Below, one piece after another: positions 1-9,107 of a stretch of DNA of 55,390 bases (the stretch's first letter is position 1; each line of letters opens with the position of its first letter). The position numbers were made by a program, and so were the translations under genes. The stretch is from Dolichospermum sp. UHCC 0259 (GTDB lineage Bacteria; Cyanobacteriota; Cyanobacteriia; Cyanobacteriales; Nostocaceae). Below the pieces are notes generated by a model. That model did not search any database. It worked only from the letters and a program-made list of their open reading frames with translations, and was not told the DNA's origin. The stretch is taken from NCBI RefSeq assembly GCF_009711935.1, contig NZ_VIKX01000294.1, positions 1 to 55,390 of the forward strand, read 5' to 3'.

Positions 1-19
1 CTCCTATCCCTGTTACTTC

Positions 20-328
20 CTAATTCCTTTTTAGTGGGGGAGTGTGAACAGTTACGATTGATTCTGTCTTTGTGCTTGGTTCTACAGCATTGAGTTCAAT
101 ATTATTTAATAACGTCGTCACAAAGGCAAAAAGTAAAAAAGGTAGAGATAAGAGAACAACAAGACCCACTGTAGCTAAAGCGTATACTGGTCTTTTTGCG
201 CCCATCAGTGCTAAAGCTGAAGCCAAGCTAATGGTAATCGTAATTAACCAGGCAATAATTTGACCGTAAATATCACCAAAAGTTAAGGTACAGACAAACC
301 GATAGTTTTGAATATTATTTTTGTTCAT
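20..328 (-). CDS. Small two-helix membrane protein, unknown function
   Basis: This 102-residue protein is not one I recognise. It has two clear hydrophobic segments, at about residues 22-44 and 48-74, joined by a short basic turn (GAKRP), and a polar Thr/Glu-rich C-terminal tail. It therefore looks like a small inner- or thylakoid-membrane protein. The ORF is complete, with an ATG at 326-328 and a TAG at 20-22; no strong Shine-Dalgarno sequence precedes it. It stands alone, facing away from the DUF928 gene, and its own upstream region is AT-rich. The overlapping plus-strand frame is a shadow without a coding look. Confidence 0.6.
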   Translation of the reverse strand: MNKNNIQNYRFVCTLTFGDIYGQIIAWLITITISLASALALMGAKRPVYALATVGLVVLLSLPFLLFAFVTTLLNNIELNAVEPSTKTESIVTVHTPPLKRN

Positions 329-808
329 TTTAAACCGAACCTCAATTTTATTCTATATCTTCTACCTTAAATCTATGTTTGCCTTAAGAACAATTTCTCA
401 ATATATTTCCAAGGTTTGTAATATTACTTTACAAAAAACTAATTTTCAGTCACATCCTTGAAGAAATTGTCAATTGATATATTTTATGTATAACTATTTA
501 TACTGGGAACACGGTTAACAAGAAATTCGTCCTTTTAGGATAACAAATTTATCATTACCAACTCAGCAAAATTGATTATGGGATTGTTAATGTCTGTATC
601 ATATTCTACATTTTTTGTTACAAAACTTTATCTTATTTCTGAAAAATCACAAACTTTTCATACCCAATTTTAGGTAATGCTATCACCTCAATAAAGTAAT
701 AAATGGTAATATCAATAAAGGTCAAGCATTGATAACGACTGATTTTGACATTTTCTGCCTTACTAATCACAAAAATACTAAATAATTAAACCAAGAGGAT
801 ATTTAACA
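329..808. other. Intergenic AT-rich region between divergent genes
   Basis: This 480-base stretch lies between the small membrane protein gene and the DUF928 gene. It is very AT-rich and presumably carries both divergent promoters. I see no ORF of coding quality, no RNA gene and none of the repeats found elsewhere in the window. A Shine-Dalgarno AGAGGA at about 794-799 belongs to the downstream gene. Confidence 0.5.
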
Positions 809-1558
809 ATGAAATTGATGTCTAAATCTCTATACTTTCTGACTTTTTTCTTAACTCTATCTTCCCAGATAGGGTTCGTAAAAGCTCAATCTTACCCAAA
901 TCTAAAACGAGAGCAAATTAGTCAAAAATTTAAGCCTCGCGTAGATAATAAACGTAATCCGGTAACAGATGGTGGTGCTACTCGCGGAAAATCTTGTTTA
1001 ACAAAAAAAGAGTTACTAATACCTTTAACTCCACTCAACCTCGTGGGATTAACCGTAGCTAAACATCCCACCTTTTTCTGGAATATGCCTGATTCTATAG
1101 CGAAATCTCTCAATTTTACCATATTTGCTGATGGTGAAACTGAACCCCTGTATAAAACTAAGCTGCCCATACGGAATGCAGCGGGAATTATGAGTTTTAC
1201 CCTTCCTCAAAATGCCCCCCCACTAGAAATTAATCAAACTTACAAATGGTCTGTCAATGTAATTTGTGATCCTGAAGACTCTAGTGCCAATATTCGCATG
1301 AGTGCTTGGGTAGAAAGAATAGAAGCAGATACTTCCCTCATCCAAAATCTGAAAAATTCTGATTCCCGTAATCTATCCAATGTTTATGGAGAAGCCGGAA
1401 TTTGGTATGAAGGACTAAATTCTATCATCCAACAACGCTGTATTCAACCAAATAATTTAGCCGTCAAGATCAAATGGCGACAATTTTTAGAATCAGCAGG
1501 ATTAAAGGATATTATTTCTCAAAAATTAATCAATTCTTGTCTAGTTAATAATAAATAG
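809..1558 (+). CDS. DUF928 family exported protein
   Basis: This 249-residue protein has a typical signal peptide (residues 1-26: basic start, hydrophobic core, cleavage near VKA|QS), so it should be exported to the periplasm or outer layers. The segment around residues 65-170 has the features of the cyanobacterial DUF928 family: a 'LTVAKHPTFFWNMP' stretch followed by a beta-rich region ending in WSVNVICDP. The biochemical function of the family is unknown to me. AGAGGA lies 10 bases ahead of the ATG. The stop is one base from the start of the CHASE2 adenylate cyclase gene, so the two are almost certainly co-transcribed. The exported protein may work with the extracytoplasmic CHASE2 sensor; that is inference. 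Confidence 0.8.
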   Translation: MKLMSKSLYFLTFFLTLSSQIGFVKAQSYPNLKREQISQKFKPRVDNKRNPVTDGGATRGKSCLTKKELLIPLTPLNLVGLTVAKHPTFFWNMPDSIAKSLNFTIFADGETEPLYKTKLPIRNAAGIMSFTLPQNAPPLEINQTYKWSVNVICDPEDSSANIRMSAWVERIEADTSLIQNLKNSDSRNLSNVYGEAGIWYEGLNSIIQQRCIQPNNLAVKIKWRQFLESAGLKDIISQKLINSCLVNNK

Positions 1559-1559
1559 T

Positions 1560-3806
1560 ATGCGGCAAAAGCTGACAAAAAAAATCTGGCAATGGCGAGG
1601 AATATTAATTGCGATTGCTAATGCTACATTCCTTGTCACTTTATTGAGGTTCACAGGGTTACTACAATTTATTGAATTCACCGCTTTAGATCAATTTTTT
1701 CTCCTCCGTCCCCAAGAACCAGTTGATAGCAGAATAGTGATTGTAGAAATCAATGAAACAGACATTGAAAAACAACAACAATGGCCTATTTCTGATGCTG
1801 TACTAGCTCAAGTATTAACAAAAATTAAACTGCAAAAACCTAGAGCAATTGGTTTAGATATTTATCGCAATTTACAGGTGAATCCTGGACATGAAGAACT
1901 AATCAAGATATTTTCATCTACGCCTAATTTGATTGGTATTGAAAAAGTCTTCAAAAATGAGGATAATTCACCAATTAAACCACCATTAATTTTGAAGAAA
2001 AAGCTACAAGTTGGCGGTAACGATTTACCTAGAGATGATGATGGAAAAGTGCGAAGAGGATTACTGTATCTATATTCAGAAAACGGTGATTTTTTAGAAA
2101 GCTTATCCTTAAAACTAGCATTATTATATTTAAAAGCAGAGGGAATTACCGAAGAAGCTGCCAAAAATAATCCAGATTATTTACAATTAGGTAAAAGTAT
2201 TTTTCCTCGATTTATCGGTAATGATGGTGGTTATATTAGAGCAATAGATGGCAGTTATCAAATTATTTTAAATTATCGCGGAAATATAGAAAAATTTTCC
2301 CATGTTTCTTTAACAGAAATTTTAGAAAATCGGATTTCTCCAGATTTAATGCGAGGAAAGGTGGTGTTAATTGGTTCTAGCGCAGGAAGTTTAAAAGACC
2401 TCTTTTACACTCCTTATACTAATAAAATCTTTGCTAGTCCACAACGAATGCCCGGTGTGGTGATTCATGCAAATTTAATTAGTCAAATCCTCAGTACAGC
2501 ATTAGATAATCGTCCATTAATTAGGTCTTGGTCTGAACCTTGGGAATATATCTGGATATTTGTTTGGTCAACTATTGGTGCTACTTTGAGTTGGCGACTA
2601 CGCCATAGTAATCAACTGGTGACAGTTGGTGTTATATTCATGGGGATTATTTTAATTGGTGGTTGCTTTCTCTTGTTTTTATTTGGCTGGTGGATTCCTC
2701 TAGTTCCACCATTTTTAACATTAGGAGGTTCAGCAATTTTTATTACTCAATATGTGGCTGGTAGCGCGGCAAATATGCAAAAGACTTTTGGACGCTATTT
2801 GGAAGAAGAAGTAGTTAATAGTTTATTAGAAAATCCTGCTGGTTTGAAACTAGGGGGAGAACGCAGAAAGGTAACAATTTTAGTTTCTGATTTAAGAGGG
2901 TTTTCGGCTATTTCTGAGGAATTTAGTCCAGAAGATGTGGTCAAAATTCTCAATCTTTATTTAGAATCTATGACTGATATTATTCATCATTATAAAGGGA
3001 CAATTAATGATTTTATGGGTGATGGAATTTTGGTGATGTTTGGTGCGCCAATTAGTCGAGAAGATGATTCCCAAAGAGCAATTGCTTGTGCTATGGCTAT
3101 GCAATTAGCAATGAAACAAGTGAATGAAAAAAATCAAGAAATAAATTTACCAATTCTAGAAATGGGAATTGGCATAAATACAGGTGAAGTAGTTGCTGGT
3201 AATATTGGCTCTCAAAAACGGGCAGAATATACTGTTATTGGTAGTCATGTAAATTTAGCAGCGCGAATTGAGTCTTATACTGTGGGGGGACAGATTTTTA
3301 TTTCTGAACATACTTATCAAGATGCGAATATTGATTTGCGAATTGATAGCGAATTACAAGTAGAAGCAAAAGGAATAAAACACCCGATTAATCTTTATGA
3401 AGTTGGTGGTATTGGTGGGAAATATCAGTTATTTTTACCCACAGAAGTAGAAAGTATGGTGAGTTTGAGTGAGGAATTATTAATTGAATATATGATTTTG
3501 CAAGGTAAGCATATAGACGGAGAATTATTCCCTGGTGCATTGGTGGGACTGTCGGAACATGGTGCAAAACTTTATTCTCAATATCCGTTGGAAAGATTAA
3601 GTAATATTAAATTCAAATTATTAACAGATACAGATATATGCGATGAAGAGCCAGATATATATGCAAAGGTAGTGAGAATACCTACTGTTGACCAAAAGTA
3701 TTTTCTGATTCGATTTACAAGTTTATCACAAAAAGCGAACTGCTTGCAGCAGCGCTTCGCTATCGCTCGACTAAATACAATTCCTGACATAAATCTGTAT
3801 CAATAA
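1560..3806 (+). CDS. CHASE2-domain class III adenylate cyclase, receptor type
   Basis: This 748-residue membrane-anchored cyclase should convert ATP to cAMP in response to an extracytoplasmic signal. An N-terminal helix (about 14-37) is followed by a CHASE2 sensor (about 40-320), three membrane helices (about 328-347, 353-375, 377-400) and a class III cyclase domain (about 430-620). Metal-binding aspartates are D444 (VSDLRGF) and D488 (DFMGDG). The adenine-selecting pair looks like K553 and T558 (QKRAEYTVIG), and the transition-state pair is N565 and R569 (VNLAAR), so ATP rather than GTP is the expected substrate. The C-terminus, about 640-740, resembles a PilZ-like beta barrel, which is less certain. 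The gene starts one base after the DUF928 stop. A 32-bp palindromic repeat at 3735-3766 is translated in frame near the C-terminus (see findings). Confidence 0.9.
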   Translation: MRQKLTKKIWQWRGILIAIANATFLVTLLRFTGLLQFIEFTALDQFFLLRPQEPVDSRIVIVEINETDIEKQQQWPISDAVLAQVLTKIKLQKPRAIGLDIYRNLQVNPGHEELIKIFSSTPNLIGIEKVFKNEDNSPIKPPLILKKKLQVGGNDLPRDDDGKVRRGLLYLYSENGDFLESLSLKLALLYLKAEGITEEAAKNNPDYLQLGKSIFPRFIGNDGGYIRAIDGSYQIILNYRGNIEKFSHVSLTEILENRISPDLMRGKVVLIGSSAGSLKDLFYTPYTNKIFASPQRMPGVVIHANLISQILSTALDNRPLIRSWSEPWEYIWIFVWSTIGATLSWRLRHSNQLVTVGVIFMGIILIGGCFLLFLFGWWIPLVPPFLTLGGSAIFITQYVAGSAANMQKTFGRYLEEEVVNSLLENPAGLKLGGERRKVTILVSDLRGFSAISEEFSPEDVVKILNLYLESMTDIIHHYKGTINDFMGDGILVMFGAPISREDDSQRAIACAMAMQLAMKQVNEKNQEINLPILEMGIGINTGEVVAGNIGSQKRAEYTVIGSHVNLAARIESYTVGGQIFISEHTYQDANIDLRIDSELQVEAKGIKHPINLYEVGGIGGKYQLFLPTEVESMVSLSEELLIEYMILQGKHIDGELFPGALVGLSEHGAKLYSQYPLERLSNIKFKLLTDTDICDEEPDIYAKVVRIPTVDQKYFLIRFTSLSQKANCLQQRFAIARLNTIPDINLYQ
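3735..3766 (-). repeat. Intragenic copy of the 32-bp HIP1-nested palindromic repeat
   Basis: This is a full copy of the dispersed repeat GCGAAC...TTCGCTATCGC inside the cyclase coding frame. Read in frame it encodes A-NCLQQRFA-IA. Removing the 24 bases between GCG and ATCGC restores a perfect HIP1 octamer and leaves the reading frame intact (K-A-I-A-R). This suggests in-frame insertion into a HIP1 site within the gene. Confidence 0.85.
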
Positions 3807-3967
3807 AAGCATTCTCATCTGGTTTTAGCAAATCAAGTTTGTACCTAAGAAGGTACTGCTGTCACCATTAAAGCTAATGGATATTTATTCATAATTAATA
3901 AAAACTTATCCCCTCTTTAAGGATATATGATATAAAAGTAAATAAAACTTAATCATTATTTATCCAA

Positions 3968-5293
3968 ATGCTAAATGACTCCCCTCCCTTACCCAAATTT
4001 AAAGACTTACTAACCCAAAAAATCCTCTTAGGTAACGAACCTAGTGCTGAGTTAATCGCAATTCTTACCATCTATTTTGTTCAAGGTATACTGACATTAT
4101 CGCGTTTAGCTGTGAGCTTTTTTCTCAAAGATGAATTACTATTAGGTCCAGTGCAGATGTCAACAATTATGGGAATCTGTACTATACCTTGGATGATTAA
4201 GCCATTATATGGGTTTATTTCCGATAGTTTACCCTTATTTGGTTATCATAGAAAACCTTACATAGTTATATCAGGAATTCTAGGCTGTGCAGCTTGGTTA
4301 TGTTTAGGAACAGTGGTTCATACTAGCACAACAGCCACAATGATGATTGTACTTTCTTCTCTCTCTGTGGCTATTAGTGATGTGATAGTTGATTCCATTG
4401 TAGTTGAAAGAGCCAGAAACGAATCAGAAGCAAAAATAGGTTCTTTACAATCTCTTTGTTGGGGTAGTTCCGCCATTGGTGCTTTATGTACAGCTTACTT
4501 TAGTGGGTTACTTTTAGAATATTTTACCACCCGCACAGTATTTTTAATAACAGCATTATTTCCTTTAATTATTTCATCTGTAGCTTGGTTAATTGCTGAA
4601 AAACCTATTAATAAAGATCACAAAAAAAGCAATAACACAAAAACTCAACTATTAAAAATCCGCCAAGCAATTACTCAAAAAACAATTTGGTTGCCCACAT
4701 TATTTATATTTATTTGGCACGCTACACCAAAAACCGAATCAGCATTCTTCTATTTCACAACTAATGAACTCCACTTTCAGCCAGAATTTTTAGGAAGAAT
4801 CAGGTTAGTGACGAGTTTTGCTTCCCTCATTGGGGTTTGGGCTTTTCAGCGTTACTTTAAAAACATTCCCTTTAGAACAATGATTACTTCGGGGATTTTC
4901 CTATCCACAGCTTTAGGAATGACGAATTTATTATTAGTAACTCACACCAACAGACTTTTAGGCATAGATGATCATTGGTTTAGCTTAGGTGATAGTTTGA
5001 TTATTACTGTGATTGGGCAAATTGTATTCATGCCCATATTAGTATTATCAACAAAGCTTTGTCCTCCCGGCATAGAAGCCACATTTTTTGCGTTAATCAT
5101 GTCTGTATTTAATGTAGCAGGAACAGTTTCCTACGCATTAGGATCAATCATGATGAAATGGTTAGGAATCACAGAATATCAATTTGATTCCCTGTGGTTA
5201 TTAATTATTCTCACTAACTGTGCTTCTCTGATACCTATATTTTTTATTAAATTGCTACCAGATGCTAGAATTGATAATGATGTAATTAGTTAA
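3968..5293 (+). CDS. Folate/biopterin transporter family (FBT) MFS-like permease
   Basis: This 441-residue protein has about 12 hydrophobic segments spread over its whole length. Near residues 79-98 it carries PLYGFISDSLPLFGYHRKPY, a signature of the folate-biopterin transporter branch of the major facilitator superfamily. Characterised cyanobacterial and plastid members move folates across the membrane; the substrate here is inferred from the family only. It lies between the adenylate cyclase (162 bases upstream) and the carotenoid oxygenase (85 bases downstream), all in the same direction. The 3' gap is short enough for co-transcription, but nothing in the sequence proves it. No clear Shine-Dalgarno sequence precedes the ATG. 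Confidence 0.85.
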   Translation: MLNDSPPLPKFKDLLTQKILLGNEPSAELIAILTIYFVQGILTLSRLAVSFFLKDELLLGPVQMSTIMGICTIPWMIKPLYGFISDSLPLFGYHRKPYIVISGILGCAAWLCLGTVVHTSTTATMMIVLSSLSVAISDVIVDSIVVERARNESEAKIGSLQSLCWGSSAIGALCTAYFSGLLLEYFTTRTVFLITALFPLIISSVAWLIAEKPINKDHKKSNNTKTQLLKIRQAITQKTIWLPTLFIFIWHATPKTESAFFYFTTNELHFQPEFLGRIRLVTSFASLIGVWAFQRYFKNIPFRTMITSGIFLSTALGMTNLLLVTHTNRLLGIDDHWFSLGDSLIITVIGQIVFMPILVLSTKLCPPGIEATFFALIMSVFNVAGTVSYALGSIMMKWLGITEYQFDSLWLLIILTNCASLIPIFFIKLLPDARIDNDVIS

Positions 5294-5378
5294 TAGATAA
5301 AAATATCGAAACCAATTAGATTTATGTCTATATTTACATCCCTAATTTCTTGAAAAATTTTACCATAGTCAACAAAAA

Positions 5379-6845
5379 ATGCAAATATTAGAACCTCAAG
5401 ATCAGCAAAATCTCCAAAAATCCTACACTCTCAAAGATTGGCAAGGAGGATATGAATCTCTTAACCAGGAATTTGATTACTGGATTGATGATATAGAAGG
5501 GGAAATACCGCCAGAATTACAAGGGACATTATTTAGAAATGGACCCGGTTTATTCGATATTAATGGGCAAAAATTACATCATCCCTTTGATGGAGATGGG
5601 ATGATTAGTCGCATTACCTTTACCAATGGCCGCGCCCATTTTCGTAACCAATTTGTGAAAACGTCAGGTTATTTAGCAGAAAAAAAAGCGGGTAAAATTC
5701 TTTATCGTGGTGTTTTTGGTACACAAAAACCGGGCGGTTGGTTAGCTAATATTTTCGATTTCAAAATTAAACATATTGCTAATACTAATGTAATTTATTG
5801 GGGTAACAAACTATTAGCACTATGGGAAGCATCCGAACCTTATTTACTTAATCCGCACACTCTAGAAACAGTAGGAAATGAATACTTTAACGGTGTTTTA
5901 TCTAAAGGTGAAGCCTTTAGCGCCCACCCACGAATTGATGCAAATGGTACATTAGTTAATTTTGCTATTACACCAGGACCATCAACCACAATTAAAATAT
6001 TTGAGTTAAACACCGACGGAGAAATTACCCATAAACAAAATCATAGCGTTGCTGGTTTTTGCTTCATTCATGATTTTGTAATTACCGAAAATTACTGTAT
6101 TTTCTTCCAAAATCCTGTTAGTTTTAACCCCATACCTTTTGCTTTAGGAATATCTAGCGCTGCCCAATGTATTAAAGTCCAAAAAAATCAACCTACAAAA
6201 ATTATCATTATTCCTCGCCAAAACCCAACTAAAAAAATCAAAGTTTTAGAAACTCAGGCAGGTTTTATTTTTCATCATGTTAATGCTTTTGAATGTGGTG
6301 ATGAAATCATCATTGATTCTATTTGCTATGAATCATTAACAGAAGTTGAACCCAATAGCGATTATCGAGAAACAGATTTTGATGCCAATTCTCCTGGGCA
6401 ACTTTGGCGATTTAATCTCAATTTACAAACCAATACAGTCCAAAATCATTTAATAGATGATCGGGCTTGTGAATTTCCCTCAATTCACCCTCAGAATGTC
6501 GGTAGATATTATCGTTATCTATACATGGCGGCGGCTCATCAATCAACTGGAAATGCACCCCTCCAAGCAATTCTCAGGCTTGATTTAGAGTCACAACAAA
6601 GACAATTATGGAGTGCTGCACCACGAGGTTTTATCGGTGAACCAATTTTTATTCCTCGTCCAAATTCCCAGACAGAAGATGATGGGTGGTTAATAGCGTT
6701 AGTTTATGATGCAGAACATCATCGTTCAGATGTGGTAATTCTAGATGCTGTAAATTTGGAAAAAGGGGCGATCGCACAACTACATCTCAAACATCATATT
6801 CCCTATGGTTTACACGGAAGTTTTACTTCCGCAGTATTTATGTAA
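5379..6845 (+). CDS. Carotenoid oxygenase (RPE65/CCD family)
   Basis: This 488-residue non-haem iron dioxygenase should cleave a conjugated double bond of a carotenoid or apocarotenoid to give aldehydes such as retinal. The four histidines expected to hold Fe(II) are visible: H183 (AHPR), H231 (FIHDF), H299 or H300 (FHHVNAFE) and H479 (LHGSF). The family signature FRNGPG is present near residues 52-57 and DGDGM near 71-75. The length matches cyanobacterial apocarotenoid 15,15'-oxygenases and the Nostoc enzymes. No signal peptide is present, so the enzyme is cytoplasmic or peripheral on membranes. Which substrate and bond it cleaves cannot be read from sequence. It ends where the repeat-rich accessory region begins. 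Confidence 0.92.
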   Translation: MQILEPQDQQNLQKSYTLKDWQGGYESLNQEFDYWIDDIEGEIPPELQGTLFRNGPGLFDINGQKLHHPFDGDGMISRITFTNGRAHFRNQFVKTSGYLAEKKAGKILYRGVFGTQKPGGWLANIFDFKIKHIANTNVIYWGNKLLALWEASEPYLLNPHTLETVGNEYFNGVLSKGEAFSAHPRIDANGTLVNFAITPGPSTTIKIFELNTDGEITHKQNHSVAGFCFIHDFVITENYCIFFQNPVSFNPIPFALGISSAAQCIKVQKNQPTKIIIIPRQNPTKKIKVLETQAGFIFHHVNAFECGDEIIIDSICYESLTEVEPNSDYRETDFDANSPGQLWRFNLNLQTNTVQNHLIDDRACEFPSIHPQNVGRYYRYLYMAAAHQSTGNAPLQAILRLDLESQQRQLWSAAPRGFIGEPIFIPRPNSQTEDDGWLIALVYDAEHHRSDVVILDAVNLEKGAIAQLHLKHHIPYGLHGSFTSAVFM

Positions 6846-7485
6846 TTTACTTTGGAAAACTCGCTACACCGCAGGTACAAAAAAACTCTTGATGGCTGGT
6901 ACTTGATTAGCGTTTATCTATTTAGTGCCTAATTTTATTACTACGTAGCTATCACTACCAATTACAGTACCAGGAAGCGATTCCTAGTAGTTCGTCAATC
7001 CAAAAATGACGGGTGAAGGCAAGCAGGGGAGCAGGGGAGCAGGGGAGGGAAGAACAAAAGTCATTATCCGTCAAAATGTCTTTGACAGACTACTAGGTCG
7101 CGCTTCGCTATCGCACCCTCCACATCCCTAAAAGCGATCGCACCTTCCAAACCCCCAACAGCGAACTGCTTGCAGCAGCGCTTCGCTATCGCACATCCTC
7201 ACATCTTCCAAAAGCGATCGCATTCCCAACATCCCAAAAGCGATTCCTACGGAGCGCTTCGCTATCGCACTCCCACATCCCAAACAGCGATCGCACCCCA
7301 TACACCCCCAAAACAGCGATACCTTTGGTCAGCGCTTCGCTATCGCACTCCCTACATCCCAAACAGCGATTCCTACGGATCGCTTACTCTATCGCACTCT
7401 CACACCTCCCAAAACAGCTATATCTTCCCTTGACAAAATATTTTCATACAATTAACATGAAATTATCAAATAATTTATTGAAATT
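6846..7485. repeat. Non-coding repeat cluster with HIP1-derived palindromes
   Basis: This 640-base stretch separates the carotenoid oxygenase from the first toxin-antitoxin module. It holds a short tandem GGGGAGCA tract (7023-7050). From about 7090 to 7410 it contains a series of units of the form CATCCCAAACAGCGATCGCACCC, some with HIP1 intact and others carrying the expanded forms GCGATTCCTACGGAGCGCTTCGCTATCGC or the 32-bp form at 7161-7192. The units run in the opposite orientation to those at 20.7-28.2 kb. An 87-codon frame crossing the cluster is just translated repeat and is not a gene. Confidence 0.8.
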
Positions 7486-7776
7486 ATGATGTTTAGCCTA
7501 AGCGATATTCACCCCTTATCAGAATTTCAGCGCGGAGCAAAGATGTTTCTGGATAAGTTAAAAGAAACTCAATCTCCCATTGTGCTGACTGTGAATGGTA
7601 AGGCTGCTGCTGTGGTTCAAGATGCTGAAAGTTATCAAAAACTTATTGATAGACTGGAATTACTGGAATCTGTTGCTAAGATCCGTCAAAGTATAAATGA
7701 GTTTGAACAAGGTGAGGGTATGCCCTTAAATCAAGCATTTGCAGAATTTAAGGAAAAATATGGCATACCGGATTGA
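7486..7776 (+). CDS. Phd/YefM-family antitoxin
   Basis: This 96-residue protein has the Phd/YefM layout: an N-terminal DNA-binding fold with the family-typical stretch 'IVLTVNGKAAAVVQDAESYQ' (about residues 35-54), followed by an acidic helical tail that would wrap the toxin. It should bind its promoter and neutralise the toxin encoded immediately downstream, with which it overlaps by 17 bases. A second ATG at 7489 is an equally possible start. The cassette is bounded on both sides by HIP1-rich repeat clusters, which suggests it moves or recombines as a unit. Confidence 0.85.
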   Translation: MMFSLSDIHPLSEFQRGAKMFLDKLKETQSPIVLTVNGKAAAVVQDAESYQKLIDRLELLESVAKIRQSINEFEQGEGMPLNQAFAEFKEKYGIPD

Positions 7777-8101
7777 GATTTCACCTAGTGCTATTGCTGA
7801 TATTGAGAGTATTTTCCTGTGGATAAAAGAGGATTCACAGGAAAGAGCTTTTCGTTGGGTGCGGGGATGTTATGAAATTATGCTGACGTTGGAAAATTTC
7901 CCCCAACGTTGTTCTTTAGCTATAGAAAGTAAGTATATGGGAATTGACGTTCGACAACTTCTTCACCAAAAACAATTTTTGATTTTATTTACAGTTCAAA
8001 ACATTGAGGAAGAGGAAGGAGTTGTATATATTCATCGTGTTCGTCATGGTTCTCAGCAGAGATTGGAAAATATACAGGATTTATTGGGAGATGAATTATA
8101 A
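7760..8101 (+). CDS. RelE/ParE-superfamily toxin
   Basis: This toxin partner of the Phd/YefM antitoxin has about 113 residues. The ATG at 7760 (MAYRIEISPSAIADIESI) is preferred over an upstream in-frame ATG at 7739 because the protein then begins with the usual first beta strand of the RelE/ParE fold. The ending 'YIHRVRHGSQQRL' matches the family's last strand, which carries an Arg-His pair. Members either cleave ribosome-bound mRNA (RelE) or poison gyrase (ParE); sequence alone does not decide here. Overlap with the antitoxin gene implies translational coupling. Confidence 0.85.
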   Translation: MAYRIEISPSAIADIESIFLWIKEDSQERAFRWVRGCYEIMLTLENFPQRCSLAIESKYMGIDVRQLLHQKQFLILFTVQNIEEEEGVVYIHRVRHGSQQRLENIQDLLGDEL

Positions 8102-8114
8102 AATTTGACACTCA

Positions 8115-8190
8115 ATAGCGATCGCACCCCACATTCCCAAACGCGATTCCTACGGAGCGCTTCGCTATCGCACTCCCATACCCCAAAAGC
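8115..8190 (-). repeat. HIP1-derived repeat unit between two toxin-antitoxin cassettes
   Basis: It contains an intact HIP1 (AGCGATCGCACC) followed by the expanded 29-bp form GCGATTCCTACGGAGCGCTTCGCTATCGC (about 8143-8171), each followed by CCCACATTCCCAAA-type sequence. It separates the RelE-type module from the next VapBC-type module. Confidence 0.8.
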
Positions 8191-8277
8191 GATATAAAAT
8201 TATGATATAATCAGTGGTACTATTATGTATAGTTCAATTCGGGTAAAAACTATAACTATAAAATAAGCAAAAAATGT

Positions 8278-8496
8278 ATGTCTAATTATCAAGAATTGTT
8301 ACAACAAGCTAAAAATTTAAGTGCTGAAGAACAACTTAAATTAGTAGGTGAATTAATCTCAGTGGTTCGTAATCGTGTTATAGATAAATCAAAAAAGCGT
8401 AGTATCCTAGATTTAGAGGGTTTAGGTAAGGAAATTTGGCAAGGTATTGATGCTCAAGAATATGTTAATCAGGAACGTGGAAAATGCAATGGATAG
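8278..8496 (+). CDS. Putative antitoxin of a PIN-domain toxin module
   Basis: This 72-residue protein opens with YQELLQQAKNLSAEEQLKLVGEL, a helical pattern common in small cyanobacterial antitoxin-like proteins. It ends in an acidic, partly disordered tail (GLGKEIWQGIDAQEYVNQER) likely to contact the toxin. No known DNA-binding motif is obvious. The function is inferred mainly from its position: its last 13 bases overlap the start of a PIN-domain gene. The 22736 gene opens with a similar helical 'QQLSSTERQQLL' pattern and also precedes a PIN gene. Confidence 0.7.
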   Translation: MSNYQELLQQAKNLSAEEQLKLVGELISVVRNRVIDKSKKRSILDLEGLGKEIWQGIDAQEYVNQERGKCNG

Positions 8497-8930
8497 AACA
8501 GTTACAGGGTCAAACGGTTGCTTTAGACACTGCACCACTGATTTACTTTATTGAGCAAAATCCTGAATATATAGAAAGGGTAAGGCTGTTTTTCAGAGCA
8601 TTAAATAATCGTGAATTTAAGGTAATTACATCTGTTGTAACTTTATTGGAAGTATTAGTTTATCCTTTGCGACGTGGAGATATAATATTATCTCAACAGT
8701 ATCGTGACATCCTCTTTGAGGATGAGGAAATTTTAAAGGTTATAGAACTTTCTCCAGATATAGCGGAAATAGCAGCACAATTAAGAGCAGTATATAATTT
8801 GCATTCTTTAGATGCTATTCAAATGGCCACTGCTATTTATGGGGGTGCGTCTTTTTTCTTGACAAATGATATTCGTTTACCTTCTTTACCAGGATTAACG
8901 GTTTTGGTTTTAAATAACTTAATAATTTAA
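8484..8930 (+). CDS. PIN-domain ribonuclease toxin (VapC-like)
   Basis: This 148-residue protein has the acidic residues of a PIN nuclease in order: Asp in VALDTAPLIYFIE near residue 15, Glu in LLEVLV near 53, Asp in HSLDAIQMATA near 112 and Asp in LTNDIRLP near 131. PIN toxins cut RNA (often tRNA or rRNA) with Mg2+ or Mn2+ and are held inactive by the upstream antitoxin. The start overlaps the antitoxin gene by 13 bases. The gene is followed by a repeat cluster and then the methyltransferase gene. Confidence 0.88.
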   Translation: MQWIEQLQGQTVALDTAPLIYFIEQNPEYIERVRLFFRALNNREFKVITSVVTLLEVLVYPLRRGDIILSQQYRDILFEDEEILKVIELSPDIAEIAAQLRAVYNLHSLDAIQMATAIYGGASFFLTNDIRLPSLPGLTVLVLNNLII

Positions 8931-8937
8931 TTAAATG

Positions 8938-9021
8938 CAGCGATCTCACTCCCAACATCCTCAAAAAGCGATTCCTACGGAGCGCTTCGCTATCGCATCC
9001 CCACATTCCCAAACAGCGATG
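8938..9021 (-). repeat. HIP1-derived repeat unit ahead of the methyltransferase gene
   Basis: It has the form CAGCGATCTCACTCCCAACATCC, then the expanded form GCGATTCCTACGGAGCGCTTCGCTATCGC (about 8969-8997), then CCCACATTCCCAAACAGCGATGAC. It is the third cluster of the same family and orientation in 2 kb, and may form or sit next to the promoter of the following gene. Confidence 0.8.
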
Positions 9022-9107
9022 ACTATCATACAAACTCCTTCGTGTATCAAGAAGGTGAAAGAAAGGTGCTATGCTGGAAAAACGTCAAAAATAAAAACTT
9101 AAATTGT

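Noticed and set aside
7170-7433. 87-codon plus-strand frame between the carotenoid oxygenase and the first toxin-antitoxin module
   Set aside because: It is entirely translated repeat (QQRFAIAHPH, SQTAIAPHT and similar). It has no ribosome binding site and no family resemblance.
8833-9033. 66-codon minus-strand frame over the end of the PIN gene
   Set aside because: It overlaps a well-supported PIN gene and a repeat cluster. The product contains repeat-derived residues.
9042-9107. GTG start extending the methyltransferase by 22 residues
   Set aside because: The extra residues (YQEGERKVLCWKNVKNKN) do not resemble the family start and adjoin a repeat cluster. The ATG at 9108 fits better, though this is not certain.
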